Below, one piece after another: positions 6,706-14,101 of a stretch of 14,206 nucleotides of DNA. Position 1 is the first letter of the stretch. Every line of letters begins with the position of its first letter. Below the pieces are notes generated by a model. It had not been told where the DNA came from. It worked only from the letters and a program-made list of their open reading frames with translations, and searched no databases. The stretch comes from Deltaproteobacteria bacterium (GTDB taxonomy: Bacteria > Desulfobacterota > Binatia > Binatales > Binataceae): positions 1 to 14,206 of the forward strand of contig JAJYMR010000183.1 of assembly GCA_021786815.1 (NCBI GenBank). Direction: 5' to 3'. The translations under genes were made by a program, and so were the position numbers.

Positions 6706-7731
6706 TCAGGCCGACTCGCGCCGCTCGTGCTCCTCCCACATCTTGTCGAGTTCGCTGCGCGCCGGCAGATTCTCGAGCCGCATCCCGAGCGAAAGCCCCA
6801 TGTCGGCCAGGACTTCCTTGATTTCGTTAAGCGACTTGCGGCCGAAGTTCTTGATCCTGAGCATGTCCTGCTCGGTGCGCTGCACGAGTTCGCCGATATA
6901 CTTGATGTCGGCGTTCTGAAGGCCGTTGAAGGCACGAACCGAAATCGGAAGCCCCTCAACCGGCCGGTAAAGCAGCTCGTTGATAGCCGGACGCTCCTCG
7001 GCGCCGGCCTCCGGCTGCGGCACTTCGACTTCCTCTTCGACGCCCGCGAAGATCGACATCTGGTCGCGCGCCACGCGAGCCCCGTAGGTCAGCGCCTCGC
7101 GCGGGGAAATCGAGCCGTCGGTCCAGATTTCGAGCGCGAGCCGGTCGTAGTCGGTGCGCTGGCCGACGCGCGCGTTGGTCACGACGAAGTTGACCTTCCG
7201 TATCGGCGAAAAGACGGAGTCGAGGCGGATGGTCCCGATCGGCTCCTCGTCCGTGCCGCGCTCGGCCGGCACGTAGCCGCGCCCGCGCTTGATCACCAGT
7301 TCGAGGTCGAGTTCCGCGCCCTTGTCGAGCGTCGCGATATGCTGGTCGGGCGTGAGGATCTCGAGGCTCGGCCCGCCCGTGATATCACGCGCGCTAACGA
7401 CAGCCTCGCCCTTTGCCTTCAGCGTCGCGGTAATCTGTTCTCCCTCGTGAAGGCGCACGCGCACCTCCTTGAAGTTGAGGACGATATCGGTGATGTCCTC
7501 CTTGACTCCGGGCAGAGTCGAGAACTCGTGGAGAACGCCCTTGATACGGACGGCCGTGATCGCGTAGCCCGGCAGCGAGGAGAGAAGAATCCGGCGCAGC
7601 GCGTTGCCGATCGTCGTTCCGAAGCCTCGTTCCAGAGGCTCGGCGACGAACTTGCCGTAGGTCTCGGTGACTTCCTTCTCGTCGAACTCGATACCCTTGG
7701 GTTTGATCAGGTCACGCCAATCATTCTGCAT
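6706..7731 (-). CDS. rpoA: DNA-directed RNA polymerase subunit alpha
   Basis: The alpha subunit dimerises to start RNA polymerase assembly and contacts upstream promoter DNA and activators. The 341 residues are complete. The N-terminal domain (about 1-235) contains EPLERGFGTTIGNALRRILL (31-50), the dimerisation and assembly helix. A Pro/Glu-rich linker (about 236-250) leads to the C-terminal domain (about 251-325), with SVRAFNGLQNADIKYIGELV (264-283) and IKNFGRKSLNEIKEVLADMG (293-312). Arg266 and Asn269 correspond to the DNA-contacting Arg265 and Asn268 of the Escherichia coli protein. A glycine replaces the common cysteine after the asparagine. It sits between rpsD, 87 bases upstream, and rplQ, in the conserved alpha-operon order. 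The ribosome-binding site is weak (AAGAG about 9 bases before the ATG). Confidence 0.98.
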   Translation of the reverse strand: MQNDWRDLIKPKGIEFDEKEVTETYGKFVAEPLERGFGTTIGNALRRILLSSLPGYAITAVRIKGVLHEFSTLPGVKEDITDIVLNFKEVRVRLHEGEQITATLKAKGEAVVSARDITGGPSLEILTPDQHIATLDKGAELDLELVIKRGRGYVPAERGTDEEPIGTIRLDSVFSPIRKVNFVVTNARVGQRTDYDRLALEIWTDGSISPREALTYGARVARDQMSIFAGVEEEVEVPQPEAGAEERPAINELLYRPVEGLPISVRAFNGLQNADIKYIGELVQRTEQDMLRIKNFGRKSLNEIKEVLADMGLSLGMRLENLPARSELDKMWEEHERRESA

Positions 7732-7760
7732 ATTTGACGCTCTTAACGGGATGGATTATC

Positions 7761-7785
7761 GCGGCCCCTGGGCGTCGGAGGCCGC
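7761..7785 (-). other. GC-rich hairpin in the rpsD-rpoA spacer
   Basis: On the minus strand, GCGGCC and GGCCGC form a perfect 6-pair stem. It extends to 8 pairs with one G-T wobble around a loop of about 9 bases (CGACGCCCA). It lies in the 87-base spacer between the rpsD stop and the rpoA start, the longest gap in this operon. No T-run follows, so it is not a standard terminator. It could be an RNA-processing or stabilising hairpin, or a binding site for translational control; that role is inference only. Confidence 0.45.
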
Positions 7786-7818
7786 CACTCGGGAACCCTG
7801 CAACTCCTTCACCGCCAA

Positions 7819-8445
7819 CTATCTCGAATAATGCTCCACTATGAGCTTTTCACTGATCGGCATCGTAAGGTCTGAACGCGCCGGGTAGTTCTTCAGGTAG
7901 CCTCGGAAATTCTCGCGCTCGACCGTCATCCAGGGCGGCACGCCGCGCCGCTGCGACATCTCGATCGCCTCCTGGATGACCTTTTTTTGCCGGCTCTTTT
8001 CGGTCACGACCACCGTCTCGTTGGGCGATACGAGGTACGACGGAACCGTGACCTTCCTGCCGCCGACCTCGAAGTGACCGTGACGGACGAGCTGGCGCGC
8101 CTGTGTAAGCGAGCTTGCGAATCCGAGGCGGTACACGACGTTGTCGAGCCTGCGCTCGAGCAGCACCAGCAGGTTCTCGCCGGTAATTCCCGGCATCCGC
8201 TCCGCCATCTCGAAGTAATGCGCGAACTGGTTTTCGAGCAATCCGTAGATGCGCTTGACCTTCTGCTTTTCGCGCAGGCGAATCGAAAACTCCGAGAAAC
8301 GGGTGCGCGCCTGTCCGTGCGCGCCGGGCGGATAATTGCGCCGCTCAATCGCGCATTTGTCCGTGAAGCATCGCTCTCCCTTGAGGAACAGCTTCAGCCC
8401 TTCGCGCCGGCACAACCGGCATACCGGACCAAGGTTTCTAGCCAC
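7819..8445 (-). CDS. rpsD: Small-subunit ribosomal protein S4
   Basis: S4 is a primary 16S rRNA-binding protein that nucleates 30S assembly and, in several bacteria, represses its own operon. The 208-residue length is typical. The N-terminus has the zinc-binding (C+) form with Cys9, Cys12, Cys26 and Cys31. The S4 RNA-binding domain is at about residues 99-160, with ERRLDNVVYRLGFASSLTQA and RQLVRHGHFEVGG. The end carries the conserved MPISEKLIVEHYSR. The start is a GTG, giving the universal MARNLGP N-terminus. It follows rpsK by 26 bases and precedes rpoA with an 87-base spacer that holds a hairpin. Confidence 0.98.
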   Translation of the reverse strand: MARNLGPVCRLCRREGLKLFLKGERCFTDKCAIERRNYPPGAHGQARTRFSEFSIRLREKQKVKRIYGLLENQFAHYFEMAERMPGITGENLLVLLERRLDNVVYRLGFASSLTQARQLVRHGHFEVGGRKVTVPSYLVSPNETVVVTEKSRQKKVIQEAIEMSQRRGVPPWMTVERENFRGYLKNYPARSDLTMPISEKLIVEHYSR

Positions 8446-8471
8446 GATACGTTATCCTTTACGCTCCAGGG

Positions 8472-8933
8472 TCAGACCCGGCGCCGTTTCGGCGGACGAC
8501 ATCCATTGTGCGGAATCGGCGTCACGTCCTTTATAGCGATCACGTTGAGGCCTGCGGCCTGGAGCGCGCGGACCGCCGATTCGCGTCCGCCTCCGGGACC
8601 TTTTACATGCACGATCACGCTTCTCATCCCCATTTCGGCCACTTTGCGGGCGCACGCCTCCGCCGCAAGCTGCGCGGCAAACGGGGTGCCCTTGCGCGAA
8701 CCCTTGAAACCGACCGAGCCCGCGCTCGACCAGGCGAGCACCAGTCCCTGCTGGTCGGTTATGGTCACGATCGTGTTGTTGAAGGTCGCATGCACGTGCG
8801 CAACGCCTTCTGGCACAACGTGTCGCGCGCGCTTGCGCTTGGGCGCAGCCGCCCCCGCGGGAGCCTTTTCCGCTCCGCTCTTCTCAGCCGCCTTTTTCGG
8901 GGCTTCTTTGGTTTCTTTCGTCTCGTCCGCCAT
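8472..8933 (-). CDS. rpsK: Small-subunit ribosomal protein S11
   Basis: S11 lies on the 30S platform near the mRNA exit and the anti-Shine-Dalgarno region. The core from about residue 40 is canonical, with VAHVHATFNNTIVTITDQQG, GFKGSRKGTPFAAQLAAEAC and the strongly conserved C-terminal DVTPIPHNGCRPPKRRRV. The protein is 153 residues, about 24 longer than Escherichia coli S11. The extra part is a low-complexity N-terminal segment rich in Lys, Glu and Ala (residues 1-30), of the kind seen in several high-GC lineages. No other ATG offers a shorter canonical start. It lies 50 bases after rpsM and 26 before rpsD. Confidence 0.97.
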   Translation of the reverse strand: MADETKETKEAPKKAAEKSGAEKAPAGAAAPKRKRARHVVPEGVAHVHATFNNTIVTITDQQGLVLAWSSAGSVGFKGSRKGTPFAAQLAAEACARKVAEMGMRSVIVHVKGPGGGRESAVRALQAAGLNVIAIKDVTPIPHNGCRPPKRRRV

Positions 8934-8983
8934 CAGTATGTGAGATCCTTAAGGCTCAATGCCAAAACCCGCTCGCCCTTGCC

Positions 8984-9367
8984 TTAGCCTTTCGGCGGCG
9001 CAGCCTTTTTGCCCATCACGGTCTTGCGCGGTCCCTTTCTGGTGCGCGCATTCGTATGCGTACGCTGGCCGCGGACCGGAAGGCTGCGTCGATGCCTCAA
9101 CCCGCGGTAGCATCCCAGGTCCATCAGGCGCTTGATGTTCTGCTGGACTTCGCGCCTGAGGTCGCCCTCGACCTTGTAGCTCTGGTCGATGATATTACGG
9201 ATGCGGACCTGGTCGTCGGCGCTCAGGTCGTCGCTCTTGGTCGCGGGATCGACGTTGGCGTCTTTGAGAATCTTCAGCGCCGATATGCGCCCGATCCCAT
9301 AGATGTAGGTCAGCGCAATCTCCATGCGCTTGTTCCGAGGAAGCTCGACTCCGGCAATACGGGCCAT
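8984..9367 (-). CDS. rpsM: Small-subunit ribosomal protein S13
   Basis: S13 sits in the 30S head and contacts the P-site tRNA and the bridge to the 50S subunit. The 127 residues show the full family pattern: MARIAGVELPRNKRMEIALT at the N-terminus, YIYGIGRISALKIL with the helix-two-turns-helix region (about 21-34), and YRGLRHRRSLPVRGQRTHTN (about 88-107). The basic tail ends GPRKTVMGKKAAPPKG, the part that reaches toward tRNA. It starts with ATG 14 bases after rpmJ and is the first gene of the classical alpha-operon set. Confidence 0.98.
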   Translation of the reverse strand: MARIAGVELPRNKRMEIALTYIYGIGRISALKILKDANVDPATKSDDLSADDQVRIRNIIDQSYKVEGDLRREVQQNIKRLMDLGCYRGLRHRRSLPVRGQRTHTNARTRKGPRKTVMGKKAAPPKG

Positions 9368-9381
9368 TGCGACTTAACTCC

Positions 9382-9495
9382 CTATCCCTGGCGCTGCTTG
9401 TGACGCGGATTGGAGCACAGGATGCGCACGACACCCTGGCGGCGCACCACCTTGCAGTTCTTGCAAACCTTCTTGACCGAGGCTCTGACTTTCAT
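9382..9495 (-). CDS. rpmJ: Large-subunit ribosomal protein L36, zinc-binding form
   Basis: This 37-residue protein reads MKVRASVKKVCKNC at the N-terminus and ends in a CSNPRHKQRQG segment. L36 is the smallest protein of the 50S subunit and helps organise 23S rRNA late in assembly. The zinc ligands Cys11, Cys14, Cys27 and His32 are all present (C-x2-C-x12-C-x4-H), so this is the zinc-containing (C+) form. The ATG is at 9493-9495 and the TAG stop at 9382-9384. It lies between infA (20 bases upstream) and rpsM (14 bases downstream), its standard place. Confidence 0.97.
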   Translation of the reverse strand: MKVRASVKKVCKNCKVVRRQGVVRILCSNPRHKQRQG

Positions 9496-9515
9496 ATCTG
9501 CGTCCCTTCGGCACG

Positions 9516-9737
9516 CTACGAGCGCATCCGGTAGGTTATCCGGCCGCGGCTCAAATCGTAGGGCGACAATTCCACTGTCACCTTGTCGCCGGGAAGAATC
9601 TTTATGTAATGCATCCGCATCTTGCCCGAGATATGCGCCAGCACCTTGTGCCCGTTGTCCAGCGACACCCGGAACACCGCGTTGGGAAGCGCTTCGAGCA
9701 CGGTGCCGGTGACTTCTATCGCATCGCCTTTAGACAT
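9516..9737 (-). CDS. infA: Translation initiation factor IF-1
   Basis: IF-1 binds the 30S A site during initiation and stabilises IF-2 and IF-3. The 73 residues form a single OB-fold domain of normal length. Conserved segments are IEVTGTVLEALPNAVFRVSL (about 7-26), HKVLAHISGKMRMHYIKILP (30-49) and GDKVTVELSPYDLSRGRITY (50-69). GGAG stands 4 bases before the ATG. It follows map by 12 bases and precedes rpmJ by 20, a common order in bacteria that carry adk-map in this operon. Confidence 0.98.
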   Translation of the reverse strand: MSKGDAIEVTGTVLEALPNAVFRVSLDNGHKVLAHISGKMRMHYIKILPGDKVTVELSPYDLSRGRITYRMRS

Positions 9738-9749
9738 AATGCTCCAAGC

Positions 9750-10523
9750 TCAGACACGGGCGCCCAACTCGGTCAGTATTTCCGGACCGTTTCCAGTAAT
9801 CGCAACGGAATGCTCGAAGTGGGCGGATAGTTTACCGTCCGCCGTGACCGCCGTCCATCCGTCCTTGAGTATGCGCACTCTGGCGGTCCCCTCGTTCACC
9901 ATCGGCTCGATCGCGAGCACCATCCCTTCCTGGAGCCTCGGATTGGCCATCCCACGCCTGAAATAGTTCGGCACCTGCGGCTCCTCGTGAAGCCTGCGTC
10001 CGATTCCATGCCCGGCAAACTCTTCGACCACCGAGTATCCGGCGTCCTCGGCATGCTCCTGGACCGCGCGCGCGATGTCGCTTATCCGGTTGCCGATCCG
10101 GCATTGCTCGATCCCGCAGTATAGCGCCTCGCGCGTGATTCGAAGCAGCCGTTCGGCGCTCTCTGATATCCTGCCCACCGGGACGGTCCGCGCTGCGTCG
10201 CCGTAAAATCCGTCGTATACGACGCCGAAATCAAGGCCCACGATATCGCCGACCTTGAGTTGGCGGCCGGACGGGATACCGTGGACGATCTCCTCGTTCA
10301 CCGAGACGCACAGCGTCCTCGGATAGACAACGTCCCCGGGCTTATAGCCCTTGAACGCGGGTCGCGCCCCCTTGCGATAGGTAAGCTGCTCGGCGAGACG
10401 GTCGAGATCGTCCGTCGTGACCCCGGGACGCACCGCTTGAGCGAGTTCCTCGAGGATCTCGGCGACGATCCGGCAGGGTTTGCGCATTATCGCAATCTCT
10501 TCGGGGCTCTTGAGCAGAACCAT
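9750..10523 (-). CDS. map: Type I methionine aminopeptidase
   Basis: This enzyme removes the initiator methionine from nascent proteins whose second residue is small. From the ATG at 10521-10523 it has 257 residues, the normal length for a type I (short) enzyme without an N-terminal extension. All five metal ligands are visible: Asp98 (GLDFG), Asp109 (GDAART), His172 (GHGIGRRLHEEP), Glu206 (AIEPM) and Glu237 (FEHSVAIT). His81, in the VNEEIVHGIP segment, is the conserved substrate-contact histidine. The ATG overlaps the adk stop by one base (TGATG), which suggests translational coupling; a TTG one codon upstream is possible but less likely. Confidence 0.97.
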   Translation of the reverse strand: MVLLKSPEEIAIMRKPCRIVAEILEELAQAVRPGVTTDDLDRLAEQLTYRKGARPAFKGYKPGDVVYPRTLCVSVNEEIVHGIPSGRQLKVGDIVGLDFGVVYDGFYGDAARTVPVGRISESAERLLRITREALYCGIEQCRIGNRISDIARAVQEHAEDAGYSVVEEFAGHGIGRRLHEEPQVPNYFRRGMANPRLQEGMVLAIEPMVNEGTARVRILKDGWTAVTADGKLSAHFEHSVAITGNGPEILTELGARV

Positions 10524-11194
10524 CAACCGTTACGGGCGTCCTGGACTTTCGTGCTCCCGATAGCCGCGAGGATTTGAGCCTGTATTTCCTCGGGCCGTCC
10601 GACGCCATTTACCTTCGCGAGCAAGCTCGCGCGTCCATAATATTCCAGCAGCGGCTTGGTCTCGGCGTTATATACTTCGAGCCTCATCCTGACCGTGTCC
10701 TCGGCGTCATCCTCGCGCTGATACAGTTCGCCGTTGCAGCTATTGCATATCCCGGCATTGCGCGGCGGGTCGTAGATAATGTGGTACATCGCACCACAGT
10801 TCTTGCAGGTGCGCCGACCCGAGATGCGCTTTACGATCTCGTCGTCGGGGACGATTATCGCAACAACCCTGTCGAGCGAAACTCCGCGGCTTTTCAGCAT
10901 CCGGCCCAGCGCCTCCGCTTGCGAGACGCTGCGCGGAAAGCCGTCGAGGATGAAGCCCTTGTCGCCGTCGGATTTATCCAGGTGCTCCTGTACAAGTTTA
11001 AGCACTAATTCGTCCGGAACCAACGCCCCCCGGTCCATGTAGCCCCTGGCCTCGAGCCCAAGGGGCGTCTTTTGCTTGACCGCTGTCCGGAGCAGGTCGC
11101 CACTTGCCACGTGAGTTGCGCCGAACCTCTCGGCGAGCATCCTCGCCTGGGTACCTTTTCCCGCCCCTGGCGGTCCAAGCAGCACCAGCCGCAT
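10523..11194 (-). CDS. adk: Adenylate kinase, zinc-containing long form
   Basis: Adenylate kinase interconverts ATP plus AMP with two ADP in the cytoplasm. The protein is complete at 223 residues. It has the P-loop GPPGAGKGT (residues 7-15), the AMP-binding region SGDLLRTAV (31-39), and DGFPRSVSQAEAL (84-96). A long LID domain is bounded by GRRTCKNC and contains Cys130, Cys133, Cys150 and Cys153, a structural zinc site of the C-x2-C...C-x2-C kind found in many Gram-positive and some Gram-negative enzymes. The ATG is 2 bases after the secY stop and the stop overlaps the map start, so secY, adk and map are tightly coupled. Confidence 0.97.
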   Translation of the reverse strand: MRLVLLGPPGAGKGTQARMLAERFGATHVASGDLLRTAVKQKTPLGLEARGYMDRGALVPDELVLKLVQEHLDKSDGDKGFILDGFPRSVSQAEALGRMLKSRGVSLDRVVAIIVPDDEIVKRISGRRTCKNCGAMYHIIYDPPRNAGICNSCNGELYQREDDAEDTVRMRLEVYNAETKPLLEYYGRASLLAKVNGVGRPEEIQAQILAAIGSTKVQDARNG

Positions 11195-11196
11195 TC

Positions 11197-12504
11197 CTAC
11201 CCGCCCTTTCTTGACTTGACCCGTCCCCGCTTCATGAACCCTTCATAATTGCGGGTGAGCAGATGGGTCTCGATCTGCGCGATCGTGTCCAAGGCCACGC
11301 CGACCACGATCAGCAGGGCCGTGCCCCCGAAATAAAAGGGAACGTTGAAGCGCTGGATCAGGATCGTCGGAAGCACGCACACCGCGCTTACGTAGATCGC
11401 GCCTCCCAAGGTTATCCGCGACAGTACTCTATCGATATATTCCGCCGTGTACCTGCCGGGACGGATACCTGGGATGAATCCGCCGTATTTCTTCAGGTTG
11501 TCCGCCACGTCAACCGGATTGAACGTGACCGCCGTGTAGAAGTAGCAGAAGAAGACAATAAGCGCGACGTAAATAAGGTCGTAATAGATTCCGCCCGGCG
11601 TGAGAATCGACTCATATTTTTTCAGCGCCGGAACGAAAGTCGCCAGCGTCGCCGGAAACACCAGTATCGAAGACGCGAAAATCGGCGGTATGACGCCCGA
11701 GGTGTTGATCTTGAGCGGCAGATGGGAGGTCTGGCCTCCATATACCCTGCGCCCGACCACCCTCCGCGCGTACTGGACCGGGATTCTTCGCTGCGCCGTC
11801 TCGAGGTAAACAATTCCCGCCGTGACCAACGCCGCGACCGCGATAATGAAGACGAGCAGGAAAACGCTCATCTCACCTTCGCGCACGAACTGCACCGTGG
11901 TGCCGATCGCGCTCGGCAGGCGCGCCACGATTCCCGCCATGATCACGAGCGAAATGCCGTTTCCGATCCCGCGCTCGGTTATCTGCTCGCCGAGCCACAT
12001 CACGAAGACCGCGCCGGCCGTGACGGTCAGAACCGTAATGATGCGGAAGCTCCAGCCCGGGTTGTAAACCACTGAGCCTCCGCCCGGAGCCTGTATCTTC
12101 TCCAGGGAGTACGCGATCATGAAGCCCTGGATAATCGAGAGGCCGACGGTTCCGTAGCGCGTGTACTGGGTGATCTTACGCCTTCCCGCCTCGCCCTCCT
12201 TGTAGAGTTCGTCGAGGTACGGTGAGGCCACCTTGAGAAGATCAAGGATGATCGCAACCGAGATATAGGGCATTATCCCGAGCGCGAAAACCGAAAAACG
12301 CTCCAGCGCGCCGCCGGAAAACAGATTCACCCATCCGAACAACGTTCCGGCCGCCGCATCAAAGAACGCCGCAAGCGCCTGACCGTCGATTCCCGGCGTC
12401 GGAACGGCAACCCCGACCCTGTAAACCGCCAGCACCAGCGCTGTGAACAGCAGCCGGCGGCGCAGTTCGGGGATGCGCGAGGCGTTTGAAAACCCCTCCA
12501 GCAT
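11197..12504 (-). CDS. secY: Protein translocase channel subunit SecY
   Basis: SecY is the membrane channel of the general secretion system and the insertion site for most inner-membrane proteins. The 435 residues match the family. The N-terminal MLEGFSNASRIPELRRRLLF precedes the first membrane segment (about 18-35). The plug region follows, and about ten membrane segments can be read from the hydrophobic stretches, for example ISVAIILDLL near 82 and VFVMWLGEQITERGIGNGIS near 162-181. Cytoplasmic loops carry RRIPVQYARRVVGRR (about 237-251) and IPGIRPGRYTAEYIDRVLSR (about 344-363), which contact the ribosome and SecA. The C-terminus is basic (KRGRVKSRKGG). It starts immediately after the rplO stop (TAAATG). 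Confidence 0.98.
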   Translation of the reverse strand: MLEGFSNASRIPELRRRLLFTALVLAVYRVGVAVPTPGIDGQALAAFFDAAAGTLFGWVNLFSGGALERFSVFALGIMPYISVAIILDLLKVASPYLDELYKEGEAGRRKITQYTRYGTVGLSIIQGFMIAYSLEKIQAPGGGSVVYNPGWSFRIITVLTVTAGAVFVMWLGEQITERGIGNGISLVIMAGIVARLPSAIGTTVQFVREGEMSVFLLVFIIAVAALVTAGIVYLETAQRRIPVQYARRVVGRRVYGGQTSHLPLKINTSGVIPPIFASSILVFPATLATFVPALKKYESILTPGGIYYDLIYVALIVFFCYFYTAVTFNPVDVADNLKKYGGFIPGIRPGRYTAEYIDRVLSRITLGGAIYVSAVCVLPTILIQRFNVPFYFGGTALLIVVGVALDTIAQIETHLLTRNYEGFMKRGRVKSRKGG

Positions 12505-12975
12505 TTATTCGCTCAAAACCCGCTGAATCAGTTCGGCAGTCCCTCCCGCCTGGGCGATCTTCTCCCGTGCGCTGCCGGAGAAAGCCTCCGCGCGCACCAC
12601 CAGCCGCGTCTTGAGTTCCCCGTCGCCGAGAATTTTTACCTTCAAGCCCGGCCTGATCAGTCCCCTCTCGGCCATCGCGGCCGGATCGACCGTCGCACCC
12701 TCGGGAAACGCGGCCAAAGCCTTGAGATTAACCAGCGCGAACTCTTCGCGAAGCTTCTGGGCCTTCTGGAGGCGGCGAAATCCGCGTTTCGGAACCCGCC
12801 GCTGAAGCGGCATCTGACCGCCTTCGTAACCCGGAGGCGTGTTTCCGCCGGAACGCGCGCCCCGGCCTTTATGGCCGCGTCCCGACGTCTTGCCGCTGCC
12901 GGAACCGGTTCCCCGCCCAACCCGGCGATGCCGCTGGGTCGAGCCGGGCGCTGGCCTAAGTTCGCTCAAGTCCAT
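12505..12975 (-). CDS. rplO: Large-subunit ribosomal protein L15
   Basis: L15 is an assembly protein of the 50S subunit with a long RNA-penetrating N-terminal arm. The protein has 156 residues. The N-terminal part has the conserved start MDLSELRPAPGSTQRHRRVG and a Gly/Arg/Lys-rich arm (GRGTGSGSGKTSGRGHKGRG, about 21-40). A PLQRRVPKRGFRR segment follows at about 56-68, and then the globular L18e/L15-type domain, with VKILGDGELKTRLVVRAEAF at about 113-132. It is 8 bases after rpmD and directly abuts secY. Confidence 0.97.
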   Translation of the reverse strand: MDLSELRPAPGSTQRHRRVGRGTGSGSGKTSGRGHKGRGARSGGNTPPGYEGGQMPLQRRVPKRGFRRLQKAQKLREEFALVNLKALAAFPEGATVDPAAMAERGLIRPGLKVKILGDGELKTRLVVRAEAFSGSAREKIAQAGGTAELIQRVLSE

Positions 12976-12983
12976 CGCAAAAC

Positions 12984-13163
12984 CTACCGTATAACCTCGA
13001 CCAGGTACGCCACGCGCCTGATCATCCCTTCGACTGCAGGACTGCGCCGGAGTTCACACTGGCTGCCCACTTTTCCGAGCCCAAGCCCGCGGACGGTTTC
13101 GCGCACCCGCTTGTTGGTACCGATCGGGCTTCGCACCAGACGCACTCGAATCGTATCCGCCAT
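12984..13163 (-). CDS. rpmD: Large-subunit ribosomal protein L30
   Basis: Reading the minus strand from the ATG at 13161-13163 to the TAG at 12984-12986 gives 59 residues, the standard length of bacterial L30. The N-terminus MADTIRVRLVRSPIG, the central VRETVRGLGLGKVGS and the C-terminal MIRRVAYLVEVIR match the family pattern of a first strand, the R-x5-GL element and the final strand. L30 is a small 50S protein missing from some lineages. It lies between rpsE (29 bases upstream) and rplO (8 bases downstream), exactly where the spc operon order predicts. No zinc or other special motif is present. Confidence 0.95.
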   Translation of the reverse strand: MADTIRVRLVRSPIGTNKRVRETVRGLGLGKVGSQCELRRSPAVEGMIRRVAYLVEVIR

Positions 13164-13192
13164 CGTTCCAGTCTCCCGCGTCGCCGCGACCG

Positions 13193-13699
13193 CTAGGCCG
13201 CCTGCGGCTCGGACGGCGTACGCGCGCGAAGCTCCGCGATCTGATCCGCGCTCCGGAGCTGCGAAAGCGCCTCAATCGTCGCCTTCACCAGGTTATGCGG
13301 GTTCGAGGAGCCGAGCCTCTTGGTAAGGATATTGCGGATTCCCGCAAGTTCCACCACGGCACGCACTCCGCCGGCCGCGATAACGCCGGTCCCTTCGGCC
13401 GCCGGCTTCAGAATCACCTTGCCCGCGCCGAAATGGCCCAGCACCTCGTGCGGGATGGTGCCCTCGCGAAGCGGCACCCGCATCAGGCTCTTCTTGGCCC
13501 GCTCGACGCCTTTTCGTATCGCCTCGGGCACTTCGTTCGCCTTGCCGAGCCCGAAACCCACCAAGCCGTTCTGGTCTCCTGCGACGACCAGCGCCGAGAA
13601 GCTGAACCGGCGTCCGCCTTTCACAACCTTGGCAACCCGGTTGATGTGAACGACCTTCTCTTTGATTTCTATCCCTTGCGGGTCTATTCGATGAGCCAC
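13193..13699 (-). CDS. rpsE: Small-subunit ribosomal protein S5
   Basis: S5 helps decoding accuracy and the mRNA-unwinding entry site of the 30S subunit. The 168 residues are a normal S5: VVHINRVAKVVKGGRRFSFS (about 16-35) starts the double-stranded RNA-binding-like domain, and GLVGFGLGKANEVPEAIRKG follows at about 45-64. The C-terminal domain contains EGTGVIAAGGVRAVVELAGI and LGSSNPHNLVKATIEALSQL. The start is a GTG that gives MAHRIDP; the ribosome-binding site is modest. It is 27 bases downstream of the rplR stop and 29 bases upstream of rpmD. Confidence 0.97.
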   Translation of the reverse strand: MAHRIDPQGIEIKEKVVHINRVAKVVKGGRRFSFSALVVAGDQNGLVGFGLGKANEVPEAIRKGVERAKKSLMRVPLREGTIPHEVLGHFGAGKVILKPAAEGTGVIAAGGVRAVVELAGIRNILTKRLGSSNPHNLVKATIEALSQLRSADQIAELRARTPSEPQAA

Positions 13700-13726
13700 G
13701 CTGATTTTCCCGTCCGATCCTCTCGT

Positions 13727-14088
13727 TTAGAACTTGAGCCCGGCTTCGCGCATCGCGTCGGCAAGCGCCTTGATCCGACCGTGATACAGAAAGCCGTTGC
13801 GATCGAAGATCACCTGCTGGATTCCGCTCTGCAGGCATTTCTCGGCGATCGCCTGCCGACCGATTTCGCAGCATCGAGATTGCGCTTGCTCTTCAATTCG
13901 TCGCGCAGCCCGGAACTCTGCGTTGAGACCGAAGCAAGCGTCCGCCCCGACTCATCCGAGATGACCTGCGCGTAGATGTGATGCAGCGAGCGGTAAACCG
14001 AAAGCCGCGGCCGCGCATCGGTGCCCACGACCTTGCGTCTTACGCGCCCCTGGCGCATCTCCCTTTTTTCAGCCCGGTTCAAAGCCAT
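13727..14088 (-). CDS. rplR: Large-subunit ribosomal protein L18, interrupted by a one-base frameshift
   Basis: L18 binds 5S rRNA in the central protuberance of the 50S subunit. The start (ATG at 14086-14088, MALNRAEKREMRQGRVRRKV) and the middle (RPRLSVYRSLHHIYAQVIS) are canonical in one frame up to NLDAAKSVG. The rest, QAIAEKC, then GIQQVIFDRNGFLYHGRIKA and the end REAGLKF with a TAA at 13727-13729, is equally canonical but in the frame shifted by one base. The join is near 13853-13857, where the minus strand reads GTCGGCAGGCG. One extra C (GGCCAG) would give an unbroken 120-residue protein of normal length. As written, the first frame runs on to a stop at 13810 and yields 92 residues with an unrelated tail. 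Since L18 is needed for 5S assembly and all neighbours are intact, a sequence or assembly error is the likeliest cause. Confidence 0.9.
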
Positions 14089-14101
14089 AGTCTCTGGACT
14101 C

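Noticed and set aside
6664..7737. A 357-residue open frame on the plus strand opposite rpoA, and a similar 318-residue frame opposite rpsD-rpsK (7987-8943)
   Set aside because: Both are antisense to unmistakable ribosomal-operon genes and have Arg/Ala/Asp-rich translations typical of the shadow frame of GC-rich codons.
13293..13874. A 193-residue minus-strand frame covering the rplR tail and rpsE region
   Set aside because: Only the short rplR C-terminal and rpsE frames match known proteins, and this frame is a different one.
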